Origin: Pseudomonadota bacterium
GTDB taxonomy: Bacteria > Pseudomonadota > Alphaproteobacteria > Rhizobiales > Rhizobiaceae
NCBI GenBank assembly: GCA_023388675.1
Contig: JAEWFU010000295.1
Coordinates: 1 to 13,572 of the forward strand
Length of the DNA stretch: 13,572 nucleotides
Direction: 5' to 3'
A program made the translations under genes and the position numbers. Within the stretch, counting starts at the first letter, position 1. The number at the start of each line of letters is the position of its first letter. Below, one piece after another: positions 6,827 to 13,571 of this stretch. The notes under the pieces were generated by a model. It was not told the origin of the DNA. It made no database searches and saw only the letters and a list, made by a program, of their open reading frames with translations.

Positions 6827-7815
6827 GCGGCGCGTACGGACCGATGCTTTTCGGTCCCAGCCGCGGTTTTGGCGATCCCCTGCGCGGGTGCGTGGCTGAG
6901 ATAATGGATGCGCTTCTGCTCGGCGCGGCCGCGCGCCACGGAATCCAGGATCAGTCCCGCCACCATCATGATCATCGACAGCATCAGCAGCCCGATCGAG
7001 AGAATCCAGGTCGGCACCTTGGCGACGTAACCGGTGGCGAAATATTCGTAGAGCACAGGGGCCGCAAAGCCGGCGCTTGCCGTGAGCGACAGGACCGCAA
7101 GGGCGCCGAAGAAGCGCGCCGGGCGGGTCTCCTTCATCAGCATCGCGAACATCCAGAGGATCTTCCCGCCGTCCCGGAAGGTCGACAGCTTCGATTCGGA
7201 GCCTTCCGGCCGACGGCCATAGTCGAGCGGCATCTCGCAGACGGGGATGCGCAGCGCGGACGCGTGGACCGACATCTCGGTCTCGATTTCGAAACCGCCG
7301 GAAACGGCGGGAAAGCTTTTCACGTAGCGGCGGGAGAACACGCGGTAGCCCGAGAAGATGTCGGTGAAATCGCGCCCGAAGAGGAACTGGTAGAGCGTGT
7401 TGAAAATGCGGTTGCCGAAGGCGTGCCCGGCACGGCCGGCATCGTCGGTCACCCCGCGGCGCGTGCCGACCACCATGTCGACCCGTTCCGTCAGCAGCGT
7501 GTTGATGAGCTGCGGCGCATCCTGCGGGTCATAGGTTCCGTCGCCGTCGGCCATGACGTAGATGTCGGCCTCGATGTCGGCGAACATCCGCCGCACCACA
7601 TTGCCCTTGCCCTGGCGCGGCTCGCGGATGACGATGGCGCCGCCCGCACGCGCCTGAAGTGCGGTTAGGTCGGTGGAGTTGTTGTCGTAGACGTAGACGG
7701 TCGCTTGCGGCAGCGCCTCCCGGAAGCCGCGAACCACAGCGCCGATCGTCTGTTCCTCGTTATAGCAAGGCAGCAACACCGCAATCGCGGGGTCGGCGGG
7801 ATGCAGGCTCTTCAT
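6823..7815 (-). CDS. Family 2 glycosyltransferase, GtrB/polyprenyl-phosphate sugar synthase type
   Basis: The 330-residue product has an N-terminal GT-A fold: LLPCYNEEQTIG (about 14-25), YDNNSTD (43-49) for nucleotide-sugar binding, and ADGDGTYDP (89-97) containing the D-x-D metal site Asp90/Asp92. The acceptor-region motifs FSGYRVFSRR (154-163) and GFEIETE (174-180) follow. Two C-terminal membrane helices (about 236-260 and 269-292) and a basic tail complete it. This architecture matches GtrB/DPM1-type enzymes, which transfer a sugar from a nucleotide donor to undecaprenyl phosphate on the cytoplasmic face. The sugar cannot be told. GGAG precedes ATG 7815. GtrA overlaps its 3' end, and a GT-C-like gene is divergent 92 bases away. 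Confidence 0.93.
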   Translation of the reverse strand: MKSLHPADPAIAVLLPCYNEEQTIGAVVRGFREALPQATVYVYDNNSTDLTALQARAGGAIVIREPRQGKGNVVRRMFADIEADIYVMADGDGTYDPQDAPQLINTLLTERVDMVVGTRRGVTDDAGRAGHAFGNRIFNTLYQFLFGRDFTDIFSGYRVFSRRYVKSFPAVSGGFEIETEMSVHASALRIPVCEMPLDYGRRPEGSESKLSTFRDGGKILWMFAMLMKETRPARFFGALAVLSLTASAGFAAPVLYEYFATGYVAKVPTWILSIGLLMLSMIMMVAGLILDSVARGRAEQKRIHYLSHAPAQGIAKTAAGTEKHRSVRAA

Positions 7816-7907
7816 GCGGCGCTCCGGAGGTCGGACAGTGGGCTTTACTATTTCTTGAAGCCGTTAAGGCTAGGTTTAGCGCCGGACGAAAACGGGCGGA
7901 GCGCGTC
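7816..7907. promoter_or_regulatory. Divergent promoter region between the GT2 and GT-C genes
   Basis: This 92-base region must hold the promoters of both genes. TTAA-GGCTAGG-TTTA (7864-7878) is one mismatch from the CtrA consensus TTAA-N7-TTAA. Overlapping it is GCTA-ggtt-TAGC (7869-7880). I could not place clear -10/-35 pairs for either direction. Confidence 0.35.
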
Positions 7908-9692
7908 TTGGCGGCAGTCACCACACCCACCAACTGGGCGCGGTTGCGTTCACCTTTCGCTGGCGACGTGGCGGTTGCCGTCGGGGCCGCCGCGCTGATG
8001 CTCGTCGTGCATGCCTTGCGCGGCTTTCCCACCCTGGCCGACAGCAAGGGCGACAACGACAGCGTCCTGCGGCTGGTTCAGGTCCGTGACCTGCTCGCCG
8101 GCCAGGGCTGGTTCGATCTCACCCAATACCGGATGGGCCTCGAAGGAGGCTTCGAAATGCACTGGTCGCGACTGGTCGACCTGCCGATCGCCCTTCTCGT
8201 CGCAGGGTTCGGCGAGCCGGCGGCGCTGGTGATCTGGCCGACGCTTCTCTTTGCCCTAGCGCTTTTTCTCACCGTTCGCGCCTCCCGCGCGCTTGGTGGC
8301 AACTGGGCCGTGCTGCCCGCGGCCGTGATTGGCGGGCTTGCGCTCTATTTCGTCGACCTCTTTCCGCCTGCCGCGCTCGATCATCACAATCTGCAGCTTG
8401 TGCTGGCACTGGCGACCTTCGTCTGTCTGGTGAACGCGCGTGTCCAGCGTCATGCAGGGGCGGTAGCCGGCGCATGCGCGGCGCTGATGCTTGCGGTCGG
8501 CATGGAAGCTGCGCCCTACGTGGCGGCCGCCTGCGCCATCGCGGCCATCGGCTTTCTGGTCGGCGACGCCGCCGATGCGCGGGTCGCACGCGGATTCGGT
8601 TCGGCCTTCGCCGTTGTGGGAGCGGTGTCGCTGGCGATCACGCTGCCGATGCGCGACTGGCTCGCGGTGCAATGCGACGCCTTCTCGTTTCCGCAGGCGT
8701 CGCTCGCGGTCCTGGGCGGTGCGGGCCTTGCTGCGATTGCGGCGACGCCGGCTCTCGCGGCCTCGCCCCGGCGCCGGCTCGTCGCTCTGGCGGTACTCGG
8801 CGGGCTGGCGGCGGCGCTGCTGCTCGCGGCTTTCCCCCAATGTCTAGCAGACCCTTATGCCGATCTCGATCCTCGTCTGCAACGCTATTGGCTGAGCGCG
8901 GTTTCGGAGGCGCAGTCCGTCGTTTCCGTGTTGGGTTCCGATCCCGCCATGTTTGCCGGCTTCTATATTACCCCGATCATCGCGCTTGGCGTCTGCGGCT
9001 GGGTAATCATTCGCGAACAGGCCGGTCGTGCGTGGGTCGTCGCGGCGGCTTTTCTTGGTGTTGCGTTGCTCGTCAGCTTCTGGCAGGTGCGCGGCGCGAT
9101 GTTCTCGGTACCGCTCGCCGCCATTCCGCTTGCCGCCTGGGTCGGCGGATTGCGCCGCAACGTGGACACTACGGGCGGCCTGACGCGGCAACTGGCGATG
9201 CTTGGCGGCTGGCTGGTTTCGCTGAATATAGTCTGGCAACTCGCCGCCCTCCCGCTTAAATCTGGAGCGGACGGAGACGATCGAAGCCAATCAACAGCGC
9301 TCGAGCGCTGCTATGCGCTGTCCGACTACGCGACGCTGGATTCCCTGCCGGCCGGGCTCGTGCTTGCCGTTTCCAATCAGGGATCGACGATCCTGGGCGC
9401 GACCGGCCACCGTGTTCTCAACGGCCCTTATCACCGCAACAATGCCGGCAATCTCGCTGCGCTCGACATGCTGATGGGCGATCCGGACGCAGCCGGTGAT
9501 GTTGCGAGGCGGCTTGGAGTGGCCTATGTCGCGCTCTGCCGGGGCAACCCCGAGACGCAATCCCTGCGCAGATGGGCGCCCGAAGGACTTCTGGCGAGCC
9601 TCTTTGCCGGCAGCACGCCGTCATGGCTGACGCCGATGGTCGGCACTGCAGGCGAGCCCGTCGAAATATGGCAGGTGCGCGACGGGCGCTGA
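7908..9692 (+). CDS. Polytopic membrane protein, probable GT-C-fold glycosyltransferase
   Basis: From the proposed start the product has 594 residues. It has about 10-12 hydrophobic segments over residues 20-450 and a soluble C-terminal domain (about 450-594). The first outer loop, after helix 1, has D49-N50-D51 followed by Arg55, and further on the HWSRLVDLP stretch (85-93). An acidic D-x-D-like pair in the first periplasmic loop is typical of GT-C enzymes (STT3, PMT and ArnT types), which take sugar from polyprenyl-phosphate carriers. The C-terminal domain has a GHRVLNGPYHRNNAGNLAA stretch. I infer the class from topology and motif, not from a recognised named family. TTG 7908 has GGAG at 7898-7901 and leaves membrane helix 1 whole. 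Other in-frame starts are TTG 7944, GTG 7968 and ATG 7998; the last two cut into helix 1. Confidence 0.78.
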   Translation: MAAVTTPTNWARLRSPFAGDVAVAVGAAALMLVVHALRGFPTLADSKGDNDSVLRLVQVRDLLAGQGWFDLTQYRMGLEGGFEMHWSRLVDLPIALLVAGFGEPAALVIWPTLLFALALFLTVRASRALGGNWAVLPAAVIGGLALYFVDLFPPAALDHHNLQLVLALATFVCLVNARVQRHAGAVAGACAALMLAVGMEAAPYVAAACAIAAIGFLVGDAADARVARGFGSAFAVVGAVSLAITLPMRDWLAVQCDAFSFPQASLAVLGGAGLAAIAATPALAASPRRRLVALAVLGGLAAALLLAAFPQCLADPYADLDPRLQRYWLSAVSEAQSVVSVLGSDPAMFAGFYITPIIALGVCGWVIIREQAGRAWVVAAAFLGVALLVSFWQVRGAMFSVPLAAIPLAAWVGGLRRNVDTTGGLTRQLAMLGGWLVSLNIVWQLAALPLKSGADGDDRSQSTALERCYALSDYATLDSLPAGLVLAVSNQGSTILGATGHRVLNGPYHRNNAGNLAALDMLMGDPDAAGDVARRLGVAYVALCRGNPETQSLRRWAPEGLLASLFAGSTPSWLTPMVGTAGEPVEIWQVRDGR

Positions 9693-9798
9693 TCGCTTGC
9701 TGAAAAATTGTTCTGTCCGATACCTTTCCTAAAGGGTTTGGTGGCAAGGTGCGCTCCCGCAGGCCTGGAAATAAGAAAAAGCAGAATAAGGGGCGCCG
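9693..9798 (+). promoter_or_regulatory. Spacer before the GGDEF-EAL gene
   Basis: This 106-base gap is A-rich near its end. A weak CCTTT-cct-AAAGG stem (9723-9735) followed by GTTTGG might terminate the upstream gene. AAGGGG at 9789-9794 is the likely ribosome-binding site for ATG 9799. No clear promoter was identified. Confidence 0.3.
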
Positions 9799-11151
9799 AT
9801 GCAGCATCCTTTCGGCAGCGGCAAGATGGGGAACGAATCGGCGGATCTGGCCTTTACCGATCCGCTTACAGGCCTCGGGAATCTGAGGCGCTTCTTCGAC
9901 AAGATCGACCGGCTGATCCTTGATCGGGCCGACGATCCTGCACCTTTCGCCATCGGCATTCTCGATCTCGACGGCTTCAAGCCGATCAACGATCTCTTCG
10001 GTCGCCGGGCTGGAGACAATATTCTCCAGCAGGTTGCGATGCGGCTGAAGGCGTCGATGGACCAGCATTCGACCGTCGCCCGCGTCGGCGCGGACGAATT
10101 CGCTTTCCTTTACCCTCTCGTGTTCAGCGAGGAAGCCGCCCAGGAGCGCGCCCTGATGCTGATCGAGATTCTGTCCGCCCCTTACGATGTCGGCGACCGG
10201 ACCGCCCGTCTGTCCGCCTCCGCGGGCTGTTCGCTGTTCTATTCCGGCGAGGAGAGCACTGAGACCCTCGTTTCCAAGGCCGAGACGGCACTCTACCATG
10301 CCAAACGGTCCGGTCGCGGCAAGGTGATGGTCTACACGCGCGAGATGGAGGAAGCGGCCCGGCGGGTCACGCATATCGAGCAGGCGCTGCGCCGCGCGGT
10401 GGCCGCCGAGGAAGTCGAGCCGCATTTCCAGCCGATCGTCGAACTGAAGAGCGGCCGGGTGATCGGCTTCGAGGCGCTGGCGCGCTGGACGGACCGCGAT
10501 CTCGGCGTGATCCCGCCCAACGTGTTCATTCCCATCGCCGAGGAGCGCGGGATCATCGGCGCTCTCTCGCAATTGCTGCTGCGCAAGGCAACGGAAACCG
10601 CGCGCAACTGGCCGGACGAACTGTTCCTGTCCTTCAACCTGTCGCCGTCGCAACTTGTCGACCAGAACACCGCACAGCAGGTTCTGGCGATTCTGGCGCG
10701 CACCGGTTTCGATCCGCGCCGTCTCGAGATCGAGATCACGGAGACCGGCCTGATGACCGATCCCGCATCGGCGGAGAAAATCGTCAACGATCTGCGTGCG
10801 GTGGGCATACGCGTGTCGCTTGACGATTTCGGTACCGGCCAATCGTCGCTTGGACGTTTGCGCGAGTTCCAGTTCGACAAGCTGAAGATCGACCGCAGCT
10901 TCGTCTCGTCGATCCTGGAGGACAAGCCATCCGAGCATATCATCCGCGCCATTCTTGCAATGTGCGAAGGGCTAGGCATGAACGTGGTGGCCGAGGGCAT
11001 CGAGGAGGAGGCGCAGGCCGACCGTCTCGTCGAATTCGGCTGTGCGGGCGGGCAGGGCTATCTTTTCGGCAAGCCGAGCGATGCCGAGGCGACCATGGCC
11101 TATCTGCGCGAAGCCTATCGCGACATGGCGCGCAACCGCGGGTGCGGGTAG
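9799..11151 (+). CDS. Cytoplasmic GGDEF-EAL protein, probable c-di-GMP phosphodiesterase with degenerate GADEF site
   Basis: The 450-residue product has a GGDEF domain (about 17-190) joined to an EAL domain (about 200-440), with no membrane helix and no room for a sensor domain. The cyclase signature is GADEF (97-101), with Ala98 in place of the second Gly. The metal loop LDLDGFKPIND is kept, but the RxxD inhibitory site is absent (DQHS in its place). The EAL residues are all present: E225-A-L, Asn280, Glu312 (EITET), Asp342-Asp343 (LDDFGTG), Lys363, Glu399 and Gln419. This predicts hydrolysis of c-di-GMP to pGpG, with the GGDEF part possibly binding GTP as a regulator, as in Caulobacter PdeA. 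ATG 9799 follows AAGGGG. It is convergent with the rlpA-like gene 16 bases on. Confidence 0.95.
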   Translation: MQHPFGSGKMGNESADLAFTDPLTGLGNLRRFFDKIDRLILDRADDPAPFAIGILDLDGFKPINDLFGRRAGDNILQQVAMRLKASMDQHSTVARVGADEFAFLYPLVFSEEAAQERALMLIEILSAPYDVGDRTARLSASAGCSLFYSGEESTETLVSKAETALYHAKRSGRGKVMVYTREMEEAARRVTHIEQALRRAVAAEEVEPHFQPIVELKSGRVIGFEALARWTDRDLGVIPPNVFIPIAEERGIIGALSQLLLRKATETARNWPDELFLSFNLSPSQLVDQNTAQQVLAILARTGFDPRRLEIEITETGLMTDPASAEKIVNDLRAVGIRVSLDDFGTGQSSLGRLREFQFDKLKIDRSFVSSILEDKPSEHIIRAILAMCEGLGMNVVAEGIEEEAQADRLVEFGCAGGQGYLFGKPSDAEATMAYLREAYRDMARNRGCG

Positions 11152-11163
11152 CCCGCCGGTTCG

Positions 11164-11181
11164 AAGCTCAGCCGAGCTTTT
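11164..11181. terminator. Short hairpin between convergent GGDEF-EAL and rlpA-like genes
   Basis: AAGCTC-AGCC-GAGCTT (11164-11179) is a perfect six-pair stem with a four-base loop, followed by TT on the + strand. It lies 12 bases after the GGDEF-EAL stop and covers the rlpA-like stop codon. The stem is short and the T-tail poor, so termination is only possible. Confidence 0.35.
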
Positions 11182-11527
11182 CCATGCAGATCTTGGTGTG
11201 GCCGGCCCGGATGAAGCCGAGCTGATGCGCTGCAGCCCGCGACAGGTCGAGCACGCGCCCCTTGATGAACGGCCCCCGGTCGTTGATGCGCACCACCACG
11301 GACTTGCCGTTGCGCTGGTTGGTGATCTTCATCTTGGAGCCGAAGGGCAGGCTGCGGTGCGCCGCGGTCAGCGCGGCCGGGTTCATGCGCTCCCCCGAGG
11401 CGGTCTTCGAGGTCAGCGCATACCATGAAGCGCTGCCGCATTGGGCGGAAGCCGTGGTGGCGGAAAACGCAAGGAGTGTCGCGGCGGAAAGGCTTGCTGC
11501 CGCGATCCGCAGGCTGATTCTGTTCAT
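11168..11527 (-). CDS. rlpA: RlpA-like double-psi beta-barrel protein (septal ring lytic transglycosylase family), short form
   Basis: The 119-residue product has a signal peptide ([21 protein letters not shown]) with probable cleavage ASA|QCG after residue 28. Almost the whole mature protein is a double-psi beta-barrel. The residues linked to lytic activity in Pseudomonas RlpA are present with the same spacing: Glu46 (ASGE), His57 (TAAH) and Asp83 (NDRGPF). RlpA cleaves glycan strands lacking stem peptides, helping daughter-cell separation. No SPOR domain is present, so binding to denuded septal glycan by that route is missing. No lipobox is seen, so it is probably a soluble periplasmic or secreted protein. 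The ribosome-binding site is weak. The symbol denotes the family; this could be one of several paralogues. Confidence 0.88.
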   Translation of the reverse strand: MNRISLRIAAASLSAATLLAFSATTASAQCGSASWYALTSKTASGERMNPAALTAAHRSLPFGSKMKITNQRNGKSVVVRINDRGPFIKGRVLDLSRAAAHQLGFIRAGHTKICMEKLG

Positions 11528-11590
11528 GTAGAAGGTCCGGTTCCGTTGATATCGAAAGCGGCCCTAGGAACGGAATCGGGCAATCGAGAG

Positions 11591-11610
11591 GCCGGCAACT
11601 CTCTGCCGGT
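11591..11610 (-). terminator. Hairpin between the amidohydrolase and rlpA-like genes
   Basis: CCGGCA-actctc-TGCCGG (11592-11609) is a perfect six-pair stem about 60 bases beyond the amidohydrolase stop on the - strand. No strong T-run follows. The rest of the 142-base gap (11528-11669) must hold the rlpA-like promoter, which I could not place. Confidence 0.35.
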
Positions 11611-11669
11611 ACAACAATGGCGACAGCCAGTAATATTAAGTCAGGTGGCGGCGCTGGACTGACCTATAT

Positions 11670-12548
11670 TCAGCGGAGATTCAACAGCTTCGCCGCGTTG
11701 TCCTTGAGGATCAACGGCCGCACCTCGTCCTTGATCTCGATGTTCTCGAAATCGGCAAGCCAGCGATCCGGTGTGATTGCCGGCCAGTCGGAGCCGAACA
11801 GCATCTTGTGCTTCAGCATCGTGTTGGCATAGCGCACGAGGACCGGCGGAAAGTATTTCGGCGACCAGCCCGACATGTCGATATAGACGTTGGGCTTGTG
11901 GGTCGCGACCGACAGCGCCTCCTCCTGCCACGGGAAGGAGGGGTGCGCGAGGATGATCGGCATGTCGGGGAAATCCACCGCCACATCGTCGAGATGAAGC
12001 GGATTGGAATATTTGAGCCGCATGCCCATGCCGCCGCGCATGCCGGCGCCGACGCCGGTCTGGCCGGTGTGGAACAGCGTAATGGCGCCTTCCTCGGCGA
12101 TCGCCTCGTAGAGCACGTAGGCTGATCGATCGTTCGGATAGAAGCCCTGCATCGTAGGGTGGAACTTGAAACCGCGGACGTCGAATTCGCGCACCAGCCG
12201 CCGCGCCTCGCGGGCGCCGGCCTTGCCCTTGGCCGGATCGATGGAGGCAAACGGGATCATGATGTCGCTGTTTTCGGCGGCGATCTGCGCCACTTCCTCG
12301 TTGTTGTAGCGCCGGAAGCCGGTCTCGCGCTCGGCGTCGACCGGAAAGATTACGCAGCCGATCCTGCGCTCGCGGTAATAGGCTGCGGTTTCCTGCACCG
12401 AGGGCAGCATGCCCTTGGCGCCCGCCGGATTCCTGAAATACTTGGCCATGCCGGCCTGGAACTCGTCGTAGCCGTCGTCGCGCGGCCCGCAGCACGGCTC
12501 CTCCGCATGGGTGTGGATGTCGATGGCGACGAGCTCGTCGAGTTTCAT
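11670..12548 (-). CDS. Amidohydrolase-2 family protein (PF04909 type)
   Basis: The 292-residue product is a TIM-barrel metal-dependent hydrolase or decarboxylase of the amidohydrolase-2 group. This group includes aminocarboxymuconate-semialdehyde decarboxylase, 4-oxalomesaconate hydratase and a phenyl-beta-ketoacyl-CoA hydrolase. Visible metal and catalytic residues are His12 and His14 (DIHTH), His130 (GFKFHPT), His160 (FHTGQTG), His202 (ILAHPS) and Asp254 (FGSDWP). The substrate cannot be read; aromatic-acid catabolism is a guess from the family. ATG 12548 begins MKLDELVAIDIHTH and has a strong GGAGG ribosome-binding site seven bases upstream. The frame continues upstream with no other good start. 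It is divergent from a DUF1330 gene across 209 bases. Confidence 0.92.
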   Translation of the reverse strand: MKLDELVAIDIHTHAEEPCCGPRDDGYDEFQAGMAKYFRNPAGAKGMLPSVQETAAYYRERRIGCVIFPVDAERETGFRRYNNEEVAQIAAENSDIMIPFASIDPAKGKAGAREARRLVREFDVRGFKFHPTMQGFYPNDRSAYVLYEAIAEEGAITLFHTGQTGVGAGMRGGMGMRLKYSNPLHLDDVAVDFPDMPIILAHPSFPWQEEALSVATHKPNVYIDMSGWSPKYFPPVLVRYANTMLKHKMLFGSDWPAITPDRWLADFENIEIKDEVRPLILKDNAAKLLNLR

Positions 12549-12757
12549 GCAGGTTCCTCCGCTTACAGGCGACGGTCCGCACAGTCTGCGAAGCATGTCC
12601 GGGTGTAAACAGCCAAGTTGATTTGGAACCGGGAACGCGCGTGCGCTTCTCTGGGAAAATCAAAATAATTACCTGAAGCGTAATCGCCGGATAGCGCAAC
12701 CGAAGGCATGGTGCTTCTGCAATCGCAAGACACACAAACCGCGACAGGAGCAGACCC
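12549..12757. promoter_or_regulatory. Divergent control region between the amidohydrolase and DUF1330 genes
   Basis: This 209-base gap holds both promoters. It has an AT-rich patch (about 12653-12672). TTGATTT (12618-12624) and AAATCAA (12657-12663) form a seven-base inverted repeat around an ACGCGCGT palindrome (12635-12642). AGGAG before ATG 12758 and GGAGG before 12548 are the ribosome-binding sites. No clear -35/-10 pairs were placed. Confidence 0.4.
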
Positions 12758-13090
12758 ATGGCAGCTTACGGAATCGGATATCTCTGGAACGTCAATCTCG
12801 GACCCGGCATCGTCGAATATCTGGAGCGCATCGATGCGACGCTTGCGCCCTTCGGCGGCCGCTTCATCGCCCATGGCGGCAGGATCGAGCACTTCGAGGG
12901 CAGCCTGCCGGAAGGCAATGCCATTATCCTCGAGTTTCCCGACTACCAGCATGCCCGCGACTGGTATCACAGCGAGGCTTACGCAGCCATCAAGGCCCTG
13001 CGCAGCGACAATGCCGAAGGCCACATCTTCATTGTCGACGGTGTGTCGGCCAACCACAAGGCGATCGAAGTGTTGGCGGCAGGCGTGTGA
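12758..13090 (+). CDS. DUF1330 family protein
   Basis: The 110-residue product has the whole DUF1330 pattern. It opens with an initial strand (YGIGYLWNVN) and a helix (IVEYLERIDATLAPFGGRFIAHGG), followed by EGSLPEGNAIILEFPDYQHARDWYHSEAYAAI (about 48-78) and a closing strand (HIFIVDG). The Y-x-S-x-E-Y motif of the partial protein at the left edge appears here as WYHSEAY. These are ferredoxin-fold dimers with no firm assigned reaction. AGGAG eight bases before ATG 12758 supports the start. The gene is divergent from the amidohydrolase and may share its regulator. Confidence 0.93.
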   Translation: MAAYGIGYLWNVNLGPGIVEYLERIDATLAPFGGRFIAHGGRIEHFEGSLPEGNAIILEFPDYQHARDWYHSEAYAAIKALRSDNAEGHIFIVDGVSANHKAIEVLAAGV

Positions 13091-13295
13091 GCGCGGATCG
13101 CCCACGAACGCTTGCCTGCCGGGCATTTCGGCCCGGCTACGGCATGTCGGAAGGGAGAAATCGTCAGTTCGACCTGGTGGTCACCGGATGGAACCGACGA
13201 ACCTTTGAAGTGAATTTGACGAGCGGAAGCGTGCAGTTCCGACCCGCAACCCATCTGCGCGCAACACCCCACAATCCCGGCAAGGTAAGCGTGTA

Positions 13296-13331
13296 GCGCC
13301 CCGCTGCCGAAGGGCGACAGGGCGCGTTTTT
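13296..13331 (+). terminator. Rho-independent terminator
   Basis: GCGCCC (13296-13301) pairs with GGGCGC (13320-13325), and an imperfect inner GCTGCC/GGCGAC stem closes on GAAG. GTTTTT follows at 13326-13331. It would end + strand transcription about 200 bases after the DUF1330 stop. No supported gene lies in the DUF1330-to-terminator gap (13091-13293). Confidence 0.6.
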
Positions 13332-13346
13332 CGCGTCAGCAGCGGA

Positions 13347-13571
13347 TCAACCGTCGGTGTCGTCGTCAGGATTGTCGACTTCGCAACCGATACCATGGCA
13401 GCCGATATAGTTGCCCTCGGTATCGAAATTGGGATTTCCGTCCCTGTCGAAGCTTGGGCGCGTGTCGATGTTGTCGCTGCGCTGGGCCGCCTGGCGATCA
13501 CGATCGCGCCGTTCCTGCGCCTCGATACGGTCCAATGAACGCTGTTCATCGGCCGCGCGCTGGGAATCCTG
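13347..13571 (-). CDS. Hypothetical hydrophilic protein, C-terminal part (5' truncated by window edge)
   Basis: The - strand frame is open from the window edge to a TGA at 13349-13347, giving at least 74 residues (positions 13571-13347). I do not recognise the protein. The first half is highly charged and Gln/Arg/Glu/Asp-rich (RSLDRIEAQERRDRDRQAAQ), likely helical or coiled-coil. The second half has FDRDGNPNFDTEGNYIG, which looks like Asp/Asn-rich turn repeats. It ends GCHGIGCEVDNPDDDTDG, with two Cys and one His close together and an acidic tail. The Cys pair could form a disulfide in an exported protein or bind metal; neither is shown. A TTG at 13535 is possible, but the open frame continues upstream without a stop, so the true start is probably outside. 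Confidence 0.65.
   Translation of the reverse strand, partial: QDSQRAADEQRSLDRIEAQERRDRDRQAAQRSDNIDTRPSFDRDGNPNFDTEGNYIGCHGIGCEVDNPDDDTDG

Noticed and set aside
7659..7907. Upstream extension of the GT-C-like frame to a GTG at 7659
   Set aside because: It would overlap the 5' part of the GT2 gene by about 150 bases, and its translation is Arg/Ser-rich without similarity to membrane proteins.
9418..10938. Long - strand frame opposite the GGDEF-EAL gene
   Set aside because: The complementary strand encodes a complete GGDEF-EAL protein with conserved motifs. Long antisense frames are expected in high-GC DNA.
2241..11151. LapG-LapD-like link between the BTLCP protease and the GGDEF-EAL protein
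   Set aside because: The GGDEF-EAL protein is soluble with no periplasmic domain, and the genes are about 7 kb apart. No sequence evidence connects them.
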